Positions 1 to 14,031 of a stretch of 64,000 bases of DNA are shown here, in pieces. Origin of the DNA: Moniliophthora roreri (lineage: Eukaryota; Basidiomycota; Agaricomycetes; Agaricales; Marasmiaceae); NCBI GenBank assembly GCA_001466705.2, contig LATX02000013.1, positions 372,001 to 436,000 of the forward strand. Reading direction: 5' to 3'. The notes beneath the pieces were generated by a model. The model was not told the origin of the DNA and did not search any database. It worked only from the letters and a program-made list of their open reading frames with translations. Made by a program: the position numbers and the translations under genes. Each line of letters starts with the position of its first letter. Positions within the stretch are counted from its first letter, which is position 1.

Positions 1-195
1 CAGCCATCACCCAGGCGGAGAGCCGGCAAGCAGTGTACAACGCCATTTACAACAGAAAATTCGATAGTTTCAAAGGTATCAGGTGCTTATTACCTTATCG
101 CTTACACTGAGCTCTGTTTGGACTATCAATAGCGCCCATGCATGCCCACTGGGAATCAACAGCTGAAAAAGGTCTGCATTGTACACTCATCTCTC
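1..195. other. Window edge, no gene assigned
   Basis: Nothing in these bases can be assigned to a gene. They contain the probable 5' leader of the gene starting at 196 and perhaps the end of a gene lying outside the window. Confidence 0.4.
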
Positions 196-1659
196 ATGGG
201 TCGCTGGACACAGTATGACGAGGTGGGTGATATGCCAAGTTGACTATCCTTGTGTCTCATTCAAGATATCCAGGACGAGTACCGGTTACCACCAGGAGTT
301 AAACGAACTGGGTATGACGCCGATACTGGAGTATACTTCTTCTCGAACGGGACTAAGACGTTACCGCATGCACGGTACACTATTGACTCGGGAGGGTCTT
401 CTACACAGAGACTGAGGGACGAGGGTGCGTTCTAAACTCCTCAACTTCAGGTGGATCACTCAAATGTTGGCGCCCTTGCAGACCTGGAATCCGTCACGGA
501 CTGCTTTGAAGACGCCGAACCCTATGCCCCAACAAAGTTTCCGCGTGTCGTGCAGCTGATAACTAATGCACGGGACGCCACCCAAGGAGTCGTGCAGAAG
601 CTTACACACATCGGTTCCCGCTCATTACCTGAACGTAGCAATTCTTCACACCAAGCTCCATTGAGCAAGGAAGTACCATCACGAAAGTCAGATGCCGAAA
701 AGTCGCCACCAACACCGATGCCCCAGAAAGCGGGTGCCAGATCCTCTCCACAAACTCGTCCACGTTCTCAGACCAGTTTGGAAGTGTCTGCCCCATCGCC
801 TCTTGCGCGGAAGCCCCAGAAACAGGATCACGGTCTATTGAGGCCGAAATCTACCCCACCCGATCACCAAAAGCCAGTTGCTCACACACCATCTGGGCAG
901 CGCACCGATGGCCTTTCCAGATCAGCATCCACACCATATCCTCGCCGTAAAACGGCTACTCATACCGCATCGGGGCAGGATGCCGATGGCCTTTCCAGAT
1001 CAACATCAACCCCACCTAATCGTTCTCATCTGAGGCAACAAGCGTTGCCACAAAAGGTGCAAGGGACGTCCGAGAAAGTGGACACTAGCGGTCTTTCGAG
1101 ATCCAAATCTCTACCAGCCAAAGCGACCTCGCCGGCTCGCCCTTCCACACCAAAGCCCAGAGACGCCGCGACCGTAATCAATCGCAAATCTACACCTGCC
1201 TCAGTCGAGAAATCGGCGCCTGTAGTAGCACATTCTACTTCTACTTCAAATGATAAGTTGAAACGTGGTCAGCCCGCGACCGCAAACAAATCTACAGCAC
1301 CATCTCCATCTCCATCTCCATCTCGACCCGCATCTCCTTTCCCTGCCACATCTTTGAGTTCCACGAGATCCCCTTCAGCTCACCACCGCTCTCGTTCACA
1401 ATCATCAGCAGTTCCAAAGAGGGCTTTTGCGACTGCGGAATCAAGCGGATCCTCCCATCACCAACGGCGTGCTACCGTACAGTCACATTCGGTCACGTTC
1501 GAACCTCCAAGTCGTTCAAGGACCCTTGCCACCGCTTTGGCAGATACAAAGCCGGAATCGAGCTCGAGGCGAAGGCAGGCACCCATTCCTATTCCTACTG
1601 GCCATAAGGAGACTCAAGGGAGGATTCTTGCGGATATTCTTGCTGGGAAGTCGTTATAG
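196..1659 (+). CDS. Hypothetical protein, MGRW..GYDADTG N-terminus with long Ser/Pro-rich tail (copy A)
   Basis: Three exons are inferred: 196-222, 274-424 and 482-1659, giving 451 residues in frame. Exon 1 encodes MGRWTQYDE. Exon 2 carries DEYRLPPG and GYDADTG, a short motif block I associate from memory with many basidiomycete hypothetical proteins, some labelled carbohydrate-binding module family 50. That label is recalled, not shown here. The rest (about residue 60 onward) is low-complexity Ser/Pro/Thr/Arg-rich sequence with repeated GLSRS.STP units and no recognisable fold. The 57-bp intron at 425-481 was preferred over a 26-bp alternative because only the longer one keeps the frame. No signal peptide or membrane segment is visible. 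The next gene downstream is a paralog with the same exon pattern. Function unknown. Confidence 0.72.
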
Positions 1660-1831
1660 TATGATCATGGTCGTGTGATGGATATAAAGAAGAAAAACAG
1701 CATGATAGTGATGGAGGTGCAGTGTATTTATCAAAGATTTGATGACGGGAAGACGTTGCGATGGTTATCACCGAGTAAAGGGTATAAGAATGAGTCGACT
1801 ACATGCCCATGGTCTATTCTTATCGCATTCC

Positions 1832-2850
1832 ATGGGTCGTTGGTCGCAATATGATGAGGTCAGGTCCATCGCTCTCCATCGTTTTTCGATTTTTCACTTA
1901 TCCTGTGTACGACAGCTTGAATACCATGTCCCTGGTGTAGGGAAAATAATTGGGTACGACGCAGATACTGGGATCACCTATTACAGCGGAGGATACAGGT
2001 CTCTTCCGTGGCAACAGTCTGTGGTTGTACCGAACAGGCCAGAGAGGAAGGCTCTACCGGAAAGTGAGTGTAATCTCAGTTTGCTTGATAGGGCACAATG
2101 AGCTTAATACCTCCCGTAAAAGTAACGTTTTCCGATGAGGAAGATGATGACCCGAATGACATCCTAGCCCTAGACGTTCATCCTTTCACCGAGTCTCAGC
2201 CTCGTTCAGGTCCGAGCACTGGAAAGAAGAAGAGCATCACTGTTCAAACTACAACATCCCAGTCATCAGCTTCGCAAGATGATGATGATGATGATATTCC
2301 ATCTTCACCGTCAACCTTGGAAGCAGATGATGGCTCACTTTGTATTATTTCTTCATCATCAACCGTGCGTGCCGAAACCGAGTTCTCTACAACCCCGAGT
2401 GTTGGCCCAAAGTCGTCGAAACCACCACCAATCCGATCGAAAACCATGCATCTACCTAGACCGCCACCGCCTCCCTATTCAAAGCTCGATCCAATGCCTA
2501 GATCACCTTGGCTGAGGTCGGGAGATGGTCCACATCATTCACAAGGCGCGCCGCCACGAAGAAGGACTCCCCCTAGCCAAGCGCCTAACGGCACATCATC
2601 TCAGCTTCAGAGTAATAATAATAACTCATCCGAGAGCAAAGGAGCGACCATCAAACGAGCCCTTACACTTCCTCCACTTCGTTTACCTGGCAGTACGCTT
2701 GATCTCGGTTGGTCGTTTGACGATACGTCCCAACAAGAGTCAACGCGTACCAGTACTGCACTACACGTACGACCGATCAGGTCATCTACTCTAAGGGCCT
2801 GTCGGAATTCGAACAAAGATCTCCCACCGTTGCCCGAATCCGATGTATAG
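1832..2850 (+). CDS. Hypothetical protein, MGRW..GYDADTG N-terminus (copy B)
   Basis: This is a tandem paralog of the preceding gene. Exons 1832-1858, 1916-2063 and 2123-2850 give 300 residues. Exon 1 encodes MGRWSQYDE and exon 2 carries LEYHVPG and GYDADTG. The introns fall at the same positions and phases as in copy A (phase 0, then phase 1), so the pair arose by duplication. The conserved block covers about the first 45 residues. Beyond it the Ser/Pro/acidic tail (runs of Asp near residue 125, PPPPYSK, an asparagine run) shares no obvious alignment with copy A. The stop codon lies 13 bp from the stop of the opposite-strand monooxygenase, so the two 3' untranslated regions must overlap. Function unknown. 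Confidence 0.7.
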
Positions 2851-2863
2851 TATAGTAAACCAT

Positions 2864-4854
<1,991 letters not shown>

Positions 4855-5058
4855 CTACGTAGTCTCGACCTTTGCCTCGCACCGAGAATGACGTTCACAA
4901 CAATCTGTGGTGAAAGGCCCTTATCAATGGAATTCACCCTTACAAGCATGACGAGTGAGTGGTGGTCAGCGCTTGTCGTGGCCTACATGTTATTTATAAT
5001 GTTCTTGAGTAGCTATAGTACAAATTGTGGTACAACTTGTGGTGACGATATATGTAGC

Positions 5059-6314
5059 TCAGCTGATAACGACGCCACCATTCGGATGTATCTGTCAAAG
5101 CGGAGTGAGAATCCCGTGCATTCAAACCGGAAGAAGAGGAACTTGCCGTGTTACCGGAAATGAAAGAGGAATCCTCACTCGCTAGGAATACGCAGCATGT
5201 CGCAATCTCCACGGGTTGACCTGGTCTTCCCATTGGTGTACTATCAAAAGAGCTGATGTTCTCCTTGCTGAATGTCGACGGTACGAGAGGCGTCCAGACG
5301 GGACCCGGTGCTATGGCTTCAAGGAACATCAGTCAACTTGCTAACGCGCAGTTCGATTGACAGCCTACCATTAACCCTTATCTGCCTCTCTCCCAAGATT
5401 TGGTTACTCAAACCTCTCGTAAACGAGACGAGCGCACCCTTGGTGGACGTGTAATCTAACAGATCTGGTCGACCGATGAACGCATTGATGGAAGCCATGT
5501 TGATAATGGAACTTCCTTTCTTCATGTGCGGCAGGGCAGCTTTTACGACATAGAAGAAGGAGTGGAAATTGACCTTGAAAGTATCTTCCCACTGCTTGGA
5601 GTCCAGTGTCGTCACATCACGGTTTTCGAGCTGCTGAGCATGGTTGTTGACCAGGATATCAAGGCGCCCGAATGCCTTAAGGCATTCGTCGATGGCGGTT
5701 TTACATGCCGCTTCGCTCTTTAGGTCTGCTTGGACAAGGTGAATCTTTCGCTGTCCATTGGTCTTTTTGGCGCTTTATCAAATTTGAGTGGAGTGCCAGT
5801 AAGAAAGGTAAAGTGACACGTACATATAGTCTCTAGTATCTTCGGCGTCTTTCTGTTCCTTTCCAACGTAAACAATCGTGCTGTCTGCACCCTCAAGCGC
5901 GAATAAGATAGCCGTTGCTCGGCCTAACAAAATGTGACCGTCATTTCTAGCTCGCGATTAGCCCCTCTTTACTCACCGATACCCTAGAATCGCAGAATTA
6001 GCATTACATCGAAATGAATACACGACAAGGACTCACGCTATCACCACCCGAGATCCAAGCAACTTTGCCTTCAAGCTTTCCACTTCCTTTGTCTGTTTTT
6101 GTTTTCAGTACGTATATTGTACAAACGACTTAAGAAACAGCTACGCACATGGCTTCCCGTTAGCATAGATATCATCTATCGGCTTGAGTTCGAATTCACG
6201 TTCAACACCAGGGCGGCCTCCAGGCTTGTTTTGCTTGTCAACCTCTTGCTTTGCCTTGTAGTCGGGTGAAGTAAAGTGTTTGGTGAAGATTTCTGCGGGG
6301 TACTGGTCCGTCAT
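5059..6314 (-). CDS. Short-chain dehydrogenase/reductase with N-terminal extension
   Basis: Seven exons are inferred in coding order: 6314-6149, 6092-6037, 5983-5977, 5923-5824, 5772-5369, 5316-5147 and 5091-5059, giving 311 residues. It should be an NAD(P)-dependent oxidoreductase of the classical SDR fold. Visible features are the cofactor loop SGGDSGIG, the NNHA variant of the NNAG motif, catalytic Ser in INMAS, YTSTK (Tyr-x-x-x-Lys) and the end HPNGG. The roughly 45-residue N-terminal extension with KPGGRPGVE resembles the bacterial YhdG/general stress protein 39 group, a family similarity I recall. A 7-nt exon encodes the GIG of the cofactor loop, and the last intron begins with GC (CACG|GCAAGT). 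Without that intron the conserved end would be lost. The substrate is unknown. Confidence 0.85.
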
Positions 6315-6823
6315 TTCGATGTTCTACGAGCACAATGACCTAGGTAGGGGTACTTTATACGATTTGCGATTTGGAAACTTCGTCGGTAATGACCGACGAA
6401 AAGACGTCATAACGAACCTCATCGACGGGCTAGGAGAGGGTACCTCATCGCATCGTAGATGATGGATGTACGAAATTCCAAAGTTTTTGTCAGGCCACCG
6501 AGAAGCTAGGGCAAGACCGAAATACTTCAATAAAGACAAGGTGAAGCGTAGTTTGGACTTACAGGCTTCAGGGAAAAACAGGCACTCAAAACCTCCTAAG
6601 TTCCTAACGATCACCACTAGAAGCAGTAAATTCCTGATTTACAGAAATTGGAGGCCTGAAAGCGAAACGTTTGACAGATGTTATTGGAAGAGGAAGAACT
6701 CAGGCGAGGCGCCAGAGCGGTAGTTGATAGTAGAGTCACATGATATGGATGACCGACGCGTCTAGTAACGCGTCGCAGTGTTCCCATTGCTCCTTCACGT
6801 ACACATCGTTAACGTATATATCA
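6315..6823. other. Intergenic: SDR promoter and 3' flank of transporter
   Basis: No convincing gene. Two ACGCGT hexamers (6756-6761 and 6768-6773) lie close to the transporter stop codon. Short open frames on both strands lack coding character. Confidence 0.5.
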
Positions 6824-9386
6824 TTAGACCTTGCGGGCGCCGTCTGCACTATAGACTGACGTCGTATCCTTTTCCTTCATCTCCCCGTTAGCATGCACTC
6901 CATGCAGCTCCTGTAAGATACGCTCCATCCGGGTGGCATCAGCCTGACCTTCTCCAGACCCAAATACCAAATCCTGCATTGCTTGGAGTCGGAAATTAAA
7001 TCATAGTATGAACTAGTTCCGGCTCACCATTTCCTCCAAGGACTTTCCAAAAGTCTCTGGAAGTACCCAGATCGCAAATGCGATACCCATCAACATGAAC
7101 ATCAAGAAGAATCTTCATTCACGTTAGTCAAGTTGAAGGTGTACTTCGGGCATGAAACATACAGATAAGTCCCATAGGTAATCCTTTCCAGCATGATGGG
7201 AACAACGATCGAAACGGCGAACTGGTTAGACGAAAGAAGAATCGTTAATGTATCCGTTGAATCACAACAAGACAACCAGTAGGACTGACATTCGTAATCC
7301 AATTAGTCGACGCACCCAAGGCGACACCGTGGGCTCGTGTAGAGAGCGGGAAGACTTCAGAGATGACAGTCCATGAAACGGGGCCCTACGGCGTCAGTGA
7401 GCATCATGCAATGACGGGAGAAGTAGCAAATATAGAGTACCCAGGAGGCGCCAAAGAATCCAACATAAATCCAAATGAAAGCAGCGGTCGACCATGCAGC
7501 CTCCGCATTGTGCCAATGGGGCTGATAGGTCGCGGTTAAGGCAGCACAGAGGATGAGCATCAACGCCATTCCGGCACCACCCCAAATTAAAAGAGGCCTT
7601 CGCCCGATCTTGTCGATTGTGGCAATCGCGGGGAAGGTGGAAATGACAAAGACAACTATTGGGGAATGGGTGCTTCAGCTTGGACGGGGCAACCACGGGA
7701 GAATCAGCTTACCACCGACAACTCCGGATGCGAGCAGGGAAACAGTCTTCCCGGGAAGGGCGAGCGATTCGAAGATGGTAGGGGCGTAGTATACCTAATT
7801 GAACAAGGCAGGTGAGACTTTACATTGAAACCAATTCCGATGGAGCGACCCACAATACAATCGATACCCGACCTGATTACGATTCGTGAGTCAGTACCAC
7901 CGCGCCCTGAGCAATGCCGTATTCACTCACATTTGTTGGAAGAATTGCGTCAGACATGCGACTTGTACAAAATCAGCTCCAATTTGGGTCTATTATACTC
8001 GAATGGGTTACTCACCTGCAGTCCTTCTGAACATATGAAGGGTGGAAAAGAGCTCTCCGAACTGCGCGACCTGAAGCTTAAACTTCGTGAAGGCACCTCC
8101 GCCGACCAGGTGGGGAAATTTCTCCGCAGAGATTTCCGCCTCTAAGGCAGAAAGTCAACATCATTCTCCAGAGATAAAGAAGCAACCCACCAAACATGGC
8201 TTCAGCTTGAATTTCAATGTACTCGAGCTGAACCAACTCGGAGTCTTCGGGCATTTTGCGTAACCAGGCGAGAGTCTTGAGAGCTTCTTCTTTACGCCCT
8301 TGTCGAATAAGCCATCGAGGTGTATAAGGCAATGTCAGGGTGAGAACCGCAAGTAAAAGTGCCGGTACCCCTTGAAGAGCAAGACAGACTCTCCAAGACG
8401 CTGAGTTGGTATCTGAGATGTAGTTCGTGCCATAGCCGACCCTGAAAAGAGTAACTATAAGATGATACACTAAAAGCGTAGAAGAGTAGAAGGACATACC
8501 AGAACGAGATGCAGATACCAGTGACGATAGCCAATTGTTGAATTGACACCACTGTGCCTCGAAGCTCTGGAGGAGCGACCTCAGAATTGTACCTGGGGTG
8601 CCGTCTGAGCTAGAGTCTTCAAGAAAAAAACTGATATGTAATCCTTACAAAGGTACAGCCGCTGACAGAGATCCGACAGCCCAGCCGATGAAGAAACGTC
8701 CAACAAACTGTCAAAACTTCATCAATGTCTGTTCCCCGGGGGAATCATATTTTCACCACGCACCATCCAAGTAGAATTCTGAGCGCCTGCCGTCAAACCA
8801 GTACCCAAACAACAAATGAGAGCTCCAAGGAGAAGTGTCCATCGTCGAGAGATAATATCACAAAGGTAACCCTGTCAGAAAGTGAGCGTACTGTGATCCG
8901 CTGCTAATAATAGCGCCCACATTAATCAAAGCACCAAACCAACCACCAGCACCAAGAGTCCTATATTGTCGAGTCAAGCTCTATTAAAGATGAACTGAGG
9001 CTGCCAAAGGTGTTACTGACGAGACACTCCAGCCTTTATACGATGCATCATTCGCGATTCGAGCGAATCTCTGGTCATTCGTGAAGGCAGGCATAACAAG
9101 AACTTGCGAATAAGCTCCTTGCTCGTATCCTAAGATACTCTGTTAGATCCGAATGAAATGTGGAAACTAGTAGATTATTGCGAGTACCATAGCACAATGC
9201 GCCAAGACTAAACAACTCAGTCAGATCGTCAACGCCAAAAAAGAGAGAGAGAGAGAAAAAATTTGAAACGCACGTTGTAATTGCTGCCAGCCTCAATAAC
9301 CGTGGATTCGCAAATACTCCTCTAAGTCCAGCCGGTCCAGCAAGCTCGGCACGACGTGCGGCATTTGCAGCTTGAAGGGAGGTCAT
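6824..9386 (-). CDS. MFS sugar transporter (hexose/quinate-type sugar porter)
   Basis: This is a plasma-membrane proton symporter of the sugar porter family with about 12 membrane segments, split by many short introns. The start at 9386 (MTSLQAANAARR) is followed by LGALCYGYEQGAYSQ, a first-helix signature. Next come GYLCDIISRRWT (the loop 2-3 GxxxD..RR motif), a PELRGT-like region, PYTPRWLI, IDKIGRRP and GRR in the second half, and finally PETFGKSLEEM, the sugar-porter PETxGxxLEEM motif. The coding sequence ends DGARKV with the stop at 6824. I checked most exon joins by motif continuity but do not give every boundary. Substrate specificity cannot be read from sequence. It lies tail-to-head downstream of the GH16 gene on the same strand, which would suit uptake of released glucan sugars, but that is inference. 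Confidence 0.87.
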
Positions 9387-10029
9387 GGTTCAACTCGACG
9401 GCTTTGCAAAAGCAAGAGAGAGGTGCGAGAAGGAATAGGACTCTCCCTCCCGATATTTATGTAAATTCGTTGATCTGCAGGTGGGCCATGTTGATGGGGA
9501 TGGAGAACGAGGGCAAAAAACTGGCAGGAGAAAAGTGTCAAGCGAGTCAGGTGGTTCCAATACCACGCGGACAGGTTCGGAAAATGAGTGGAACGTAATT
9601 TCCGGGGTCGCTTCATACTTCCGGGGTACATAAAGCCGAATCTGGGGATATAGTGGTTGAACGTTGTCCTCTCATACTGACTAGTCAGCCATAGACTTGG
9701 ATAGCTTCTCTGCCATCTAGTAAAAAGGAATTTAGCGATAACTTTTTTTCTCAGCTGGCGGTCCAACAAAGTCTAATATCAACCTCAAGCTCCCAGCCCC
9801 GGGAGAACCCAAGTTGTAGGTAATCAATTGCGCAACCCGAACTGGCCAAAACAGCTTCCAGGCTATATCACCTGGTACCATCGACCGTGTATTCCGGACA
9901 CAACGAAAGGTTATGGAGACTGCTTTCAAATTGGTATGTTGTGATGTACATCTAGTAACATGTGCAGTAGTCCGATTCCAATGCAAGAGTTCTAAAAGTT
10001 CGTATAAGATAGGAATCGCTCACTCAAAG
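9387..10029. other. Intergenic: transporter promoter, GH16 3' flank
   Basis: No supported gene. Open frames here are short, lack motifs and overlap the region expected to be promoter and 3' UTR. Confidence 0.5.
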
Positions 10030-11687
10030 TCATAACCCCATTCCTATCCATGCCAGCACGGATATTAAAAGCGCCCACAAAGCCTGAGGCACGGCCCAAG
10101 GCCTCGAATCGTTACTCGCTTTGACCACTGTGTTCTTCCCGGTCTCGCTATACACTCTGATTGACGCGATATCAAAGAACGCATTGTCGTAGTTGGATGG
10201 ACTCCCAATGACATAGTCATTGTAGCACTTCCCAGAACACGTCTGCGAGAATACGTTGGCAGCGCCGGCAAAATCTATCGTAATGGCATATATCAGCGCA
10301 ATGCATAGACGCGAATGCAGAATGTAGGCATACCACCACAAAGCGTAATATCAAGGATAAGATTTTGGGCAGAGAAGAACCTACCCATCGAGCATCCACC
10401 GTTTGGCCAGTTTGCAACGGGAGTACCGAGGGCAGAGGTATCAATCGAGCTGGAATTCGACTTGATCGAGTCGGGGACCAGGTCTCGGGTAAAGAACCAA
10501 ACGCTGTATTCCATCATCAGCCATTAGTAGTGATAGTCTTGAACCAATACTAACGAGATCCCACTCTCAGCGAACTCCGTCACAAAGACACCGCCACTGG
10601 AGGCAGCAAATGTAGCACCATACGATTGCTTACTGGGGTCTGTGACCACGCATCCCTCATTCTGATTTACAAGGTGAGAGCAATCCGTCGAGTTGATCAA
10701 TGTCGAACTCTGCACAGGATTGACTTGTTTGCAGCCATCGTTCGTGTGTAGCGCCATTTGGTTGTTGGTGACCATGTTTACACCTTCGAACGTGTCAATT
10801 TCACTAGGTATACAATAGTGTGAGTACTTTCCCCATAACGAGACAGACAGAACACATACCCTCCATTTGGCCAGTCAGGCGCGTGGGACCACCTATGAAG
10901 CAAAAAAAAAAAAAGGATTCAGTAACTCGCTATCGTCAGGGACCTCAGTCGACATGGCGTCGTACAGGACCGTTTCGCCGTGATGGACAAAACCAATCCC
11001 GCATCAAAGCACTAAAACCCCGAGGTCCGATGGCAGCGAGCTGAACGCCCGTCTCAAAATAGAATAGCTATATTTACCACGCAGGCCAGACGGAGCACTA
11101 ATAATAAACGCGTCAGTCTAACATGAATGAATACCTAGATCAAAAATGGAAGAACTTACACCATAGGGAACATGGTACATGTCAGCAATCCACACGCTGC
11201 CCACATCGTAAAGATCTTCAACAGTACTGCGGATTGAGCATTAAAAAACGAGCGTTGAGTATATTCCTCACCTTGAGTAGAGATTCTGACGGTGTTTCTT
11301 TTCTCATTGAAGGGGACTGTTGTCGTGTTATCGACCTTGATGATAGCATGGTTTGTTGTGGAGTCGACGTAAGCGAGTTTTGATGAGGCAGCAACGGTGG
11401 AGTCGACGAAGCTGCGCGTTGCGAGGGAGTCAATAGGCAGGTTTCTTGGATTTCATTGGAGGCTTACATGGCGTCTCCATTGGTCAAATTGTCAACTGAA
11501 AGGAACGAAAATACCCAGTCAGCTTCAGCACTCTTTGCTCTGAGAGGTTTAGCGACTCACAGTGACCGTAAAAGTCCCACCCTTCAAAGAAGGTCGATCC
11601 AGCGTACTCCTTGACCATATTGTACGTTGTTGCAGCTGAGACAGACTCAAGCCCAGCGAGAGCAGCGATGGCAATGTAAGAGCGCAT
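10030..11687 (-). CDS. Secreted GH16 endo-beta-1,3(4)-glucanase-like, probably GPI-anchored
   Basis: The product should hydrolyse beta-1,3 or mixed-linkage glucans at the cell surface. The start at 11687 gives a signal peptide (MRSYIAIAALAGLESVSA), then a GH16 core in several exons: FFEGWDFYGH, DNLTNGDA, FVDSTVAASSKLAYV, the SVWIADMYHVPYG region, and WSHAPDWPNGG joined across an intron to EIDTFEG. That last block is the catalytic ExDxxE motif near 10770-10790, with both acids present. TSCGLQ-type substrate contacts were not traced. The end is a hydrophobic tail (ALWALLISVLAWIGMGL) suited to a GPI signal. A TATA-like sequence lies about 80-110 bp upstream. The catalytic core is intact as far as I can read; not every intron boundary was fixed. 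Confidence 0.84.
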
Positions 11688-12265
11688 AGTGAAGGATTGT
11701 GAAGGACTGCGGTGATAGGGGTCGTCTGAGGCAGCGTTATGAAAGATACAATGCTTGAGTGATCGGGAGAATTTAAATATAGGCCAGCCTATAAAAATGA
11801 AGGTTCTATGAAAAAAGAAAACGCGCAAGCGTTGACTGCGTAAAAGAAAGGGTGGTGGTGGTGGTTTGGATGCAACCCCTTGTGGGAACTCCAACTTTTT
11901 TTAATCTTCACGTCATGATCGCCGTTCCGAGGCCCCGGTCTGGTAGTGGCTCCACCACTTCCAACAGTTTCTTGTCGATGAAAAATCCTGTAATTCAGCG
12001 ATGGAAGAGTCTGACAGTAGTACATACACCAATGTTCTGTCAATTCAACAAAGCGTGAGGGGGAAAAAACACGCCTGACGAACAAAGGCGAACCTAGTGG
12101 ACAAATGAATGGTGAAGAACAACCGAAAACAAAGATCCCGAAGAAAGCATCCGAATGTGACATAAGAGTGCAAAATATAAATGACATGCAAATGTGTGGA
12201 AATGGTCATGAAAATAGTCCAGAGACGAGGTAGTAATAAATTGCTCTTAGCCTCAATCGAGTCCA
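11688..12265. other. Intergenic: GH16 promoter and 3' flank of the surface-protein gene
   Basis: No gene seen. An AT-rich stretch near 11770-11800, read on the minus strand, contains TATA-like sequence suited to the GH16 gene. Confidence 0.45.
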
Positions 12266-14031
12266 TTAGATAGCGTAACCGTAATGTGCGTGTGATGTGT
12301 CAGATAGAGGAGGCGAAGGTGACGAAGGGGGTGGTGTCGGTGTGTAGTAAGCAGGTGTCGCGAGCGCTGAACCCTCTTGGGCAGTTTGGAAAGTGGAGTG
12401 TGAATGAGGTGTCATCGAGGATCTATGTAACGGAGGAGTTCGCGATAACGAGTCTGAGGCCTCGATATCTAACGATGTCGGAGATCGTGGGCGCGGGCTG
12501 TAAGATAGAGGTGAGGACGGACGAGATGAGAGATCATGAACTGGCGAGTCTAGTTCTAGTACGTCTGTCAGAAATTTGCACCGAGTGAACATGTACGATT
12601 GGACCCACTAGACTCATTAGGTATTGATGCGAGCGGACCACCTGCTACCAAAGACTCCAGGTAAACAGAGCTTAGAGACAAACGTTCGATGAAGCGGGAC
12701 GGATGTATTCTAAAGTTGTGTCCTGGATGCGAATCCTGGGGAGCGAGCTGAGGTTGTCTCGGCACAGGTGAAGCTACAGCTGTATTCTGTGATGCAGAGG
12801 TGTCTGCGGTGGGCGGAGGGGATACCGAGGAAAGTGATTCCATGTCTTGAGACATGTACGGGCGAGTAGGCGGTGTAGTAGATAGCGGTGATGGAGAGGC
12901 AACCTGACGCGATCTGAATGGTGAAACGAAGGATTCAGAATGCGTAGGTGAATGTGATGGGGATCGTGATCTTAGATAATGCATTTTGGGTGGAGAGGTG
13001 TAAGGGTCGAAAGACGACATGGGTGATACGCCCTCCTTGGATGCCGTCGATGACTCTATCATCGAAGGAACGGCTACTCGGGATTGACGGTAGTGGTAGT
13101 TGTACTCTCCGCTTGGTAGTTCTGGTTTGCTAGTAAAACCTAGCTGCCGTGAACGTTCTTGGTTCTGACGTCTTCGTCGCCGACGACACATCAAATAGGC
13201 TGTAAGGACTGTTATTATGAGTGCGACACCACCCAAAGTTCCCCCAACTGCTGGTCCGATGATGTTTCTAAGAATAAAAAAATCTGCGTCAGCGAACAGC
13301 TTCAATTGCTGAACGGCTAAAACGTACCGATTCGGTTGTGCCCCACTGGATGCCGGAGCTGGTGCATTCGATGTTTCTGATGGTGCTGAAGCAGCAAGGG
13401 TATATACTGGCATGACGGTAGCTTCGCTGGCGTGCAAAGTCGCAGTCGAAGTTGATGCACTGAGGGTGATAGTGGAGGAAGATGCAACGATCGTTGCTCC
13501 CAAGTGATTCACGACCTCTATACATCCACCACGCTGATTGCCGTCAAAGGAACAGCTCTGAACATCTGAAATGTCGTCGTTGGAATGGATTCGTACGTAT
13601 CCAGATGCACTTTCAACACGTATCCCTAGCAAAATGATAGTTGGGATCAGTATCAACCAGCAAGGTACATTGCGATCTGAGGCGCACCTTCCCATGTACT
13701 GGTTATTGTCGCCGCGGCACTCCCCGACACCTTTGTCTCATACTCAACTATCCTCTCCGAATACGTCGTCTCGCTTCCGCCACTTGCAGTCCCAACGGCA
13801 AACACTGTCCGCGACAAGCTCCGTGAATCGTCTGAAGGCTCCGTCGTTCCTGTAACATCATATAATGTCACCGTCGTTTGCGGTTGAGATGCATCAGAGT
13901 TTGGATCTACTGAACGGGATCCTAGCATAAGTTTGAACAAGGGAAAAAAAATTTAGTTAGTGAATAAGCGCCAAGGTAAAATGAGACGTACCGGCACACG
14001 AGGCAAGTAAAACGGCAAAAAATGTCAACAT
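12266..14031 (-). CDS. Single-pass membrane protein with Ser/Thr-rich ectodomain
   Basis: The start at 14031 (MLTFFAVLLASCAG) gives a short signal peptide. An extracellular Ser/Thr-rich part follows (STITLSASTSTATLHAS, heavily O-glycosylatable). Then comes one membrane helix (GGTLGGVALIITVLTAYLMC) followed at once by a basic stop-transfer run of six arginines, and a long cytoplasmic tail rich in Ser/Pro (SPSHSPTHSES, TPPTRPY). At least five exons are joined; the last intron is best read as 44 bp starting GTGGGT near 12617. The architecture resembles fungal cell-wall stress sensors of the Mid2/Wsc type, but I see no WSC cysteine pattern, so I call only the topology. An upstream in-frame ATG at 14154 is less likely because it would bury the signal peptide. 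Confidence 0.72.

Noticed and set aside
425..450. 26-bp intron in gene copy A (and a 28-bp one in copy B)
   Set aside because: Too short for known fungal introns and it breaks the frame; the longer acceptor gives matching phases in both paralogs.
602..796. Minus-strand frame inside the first GYDADTG gene
   Set aside because: It lies wholly within a supported coding exon and has no family resemblance.
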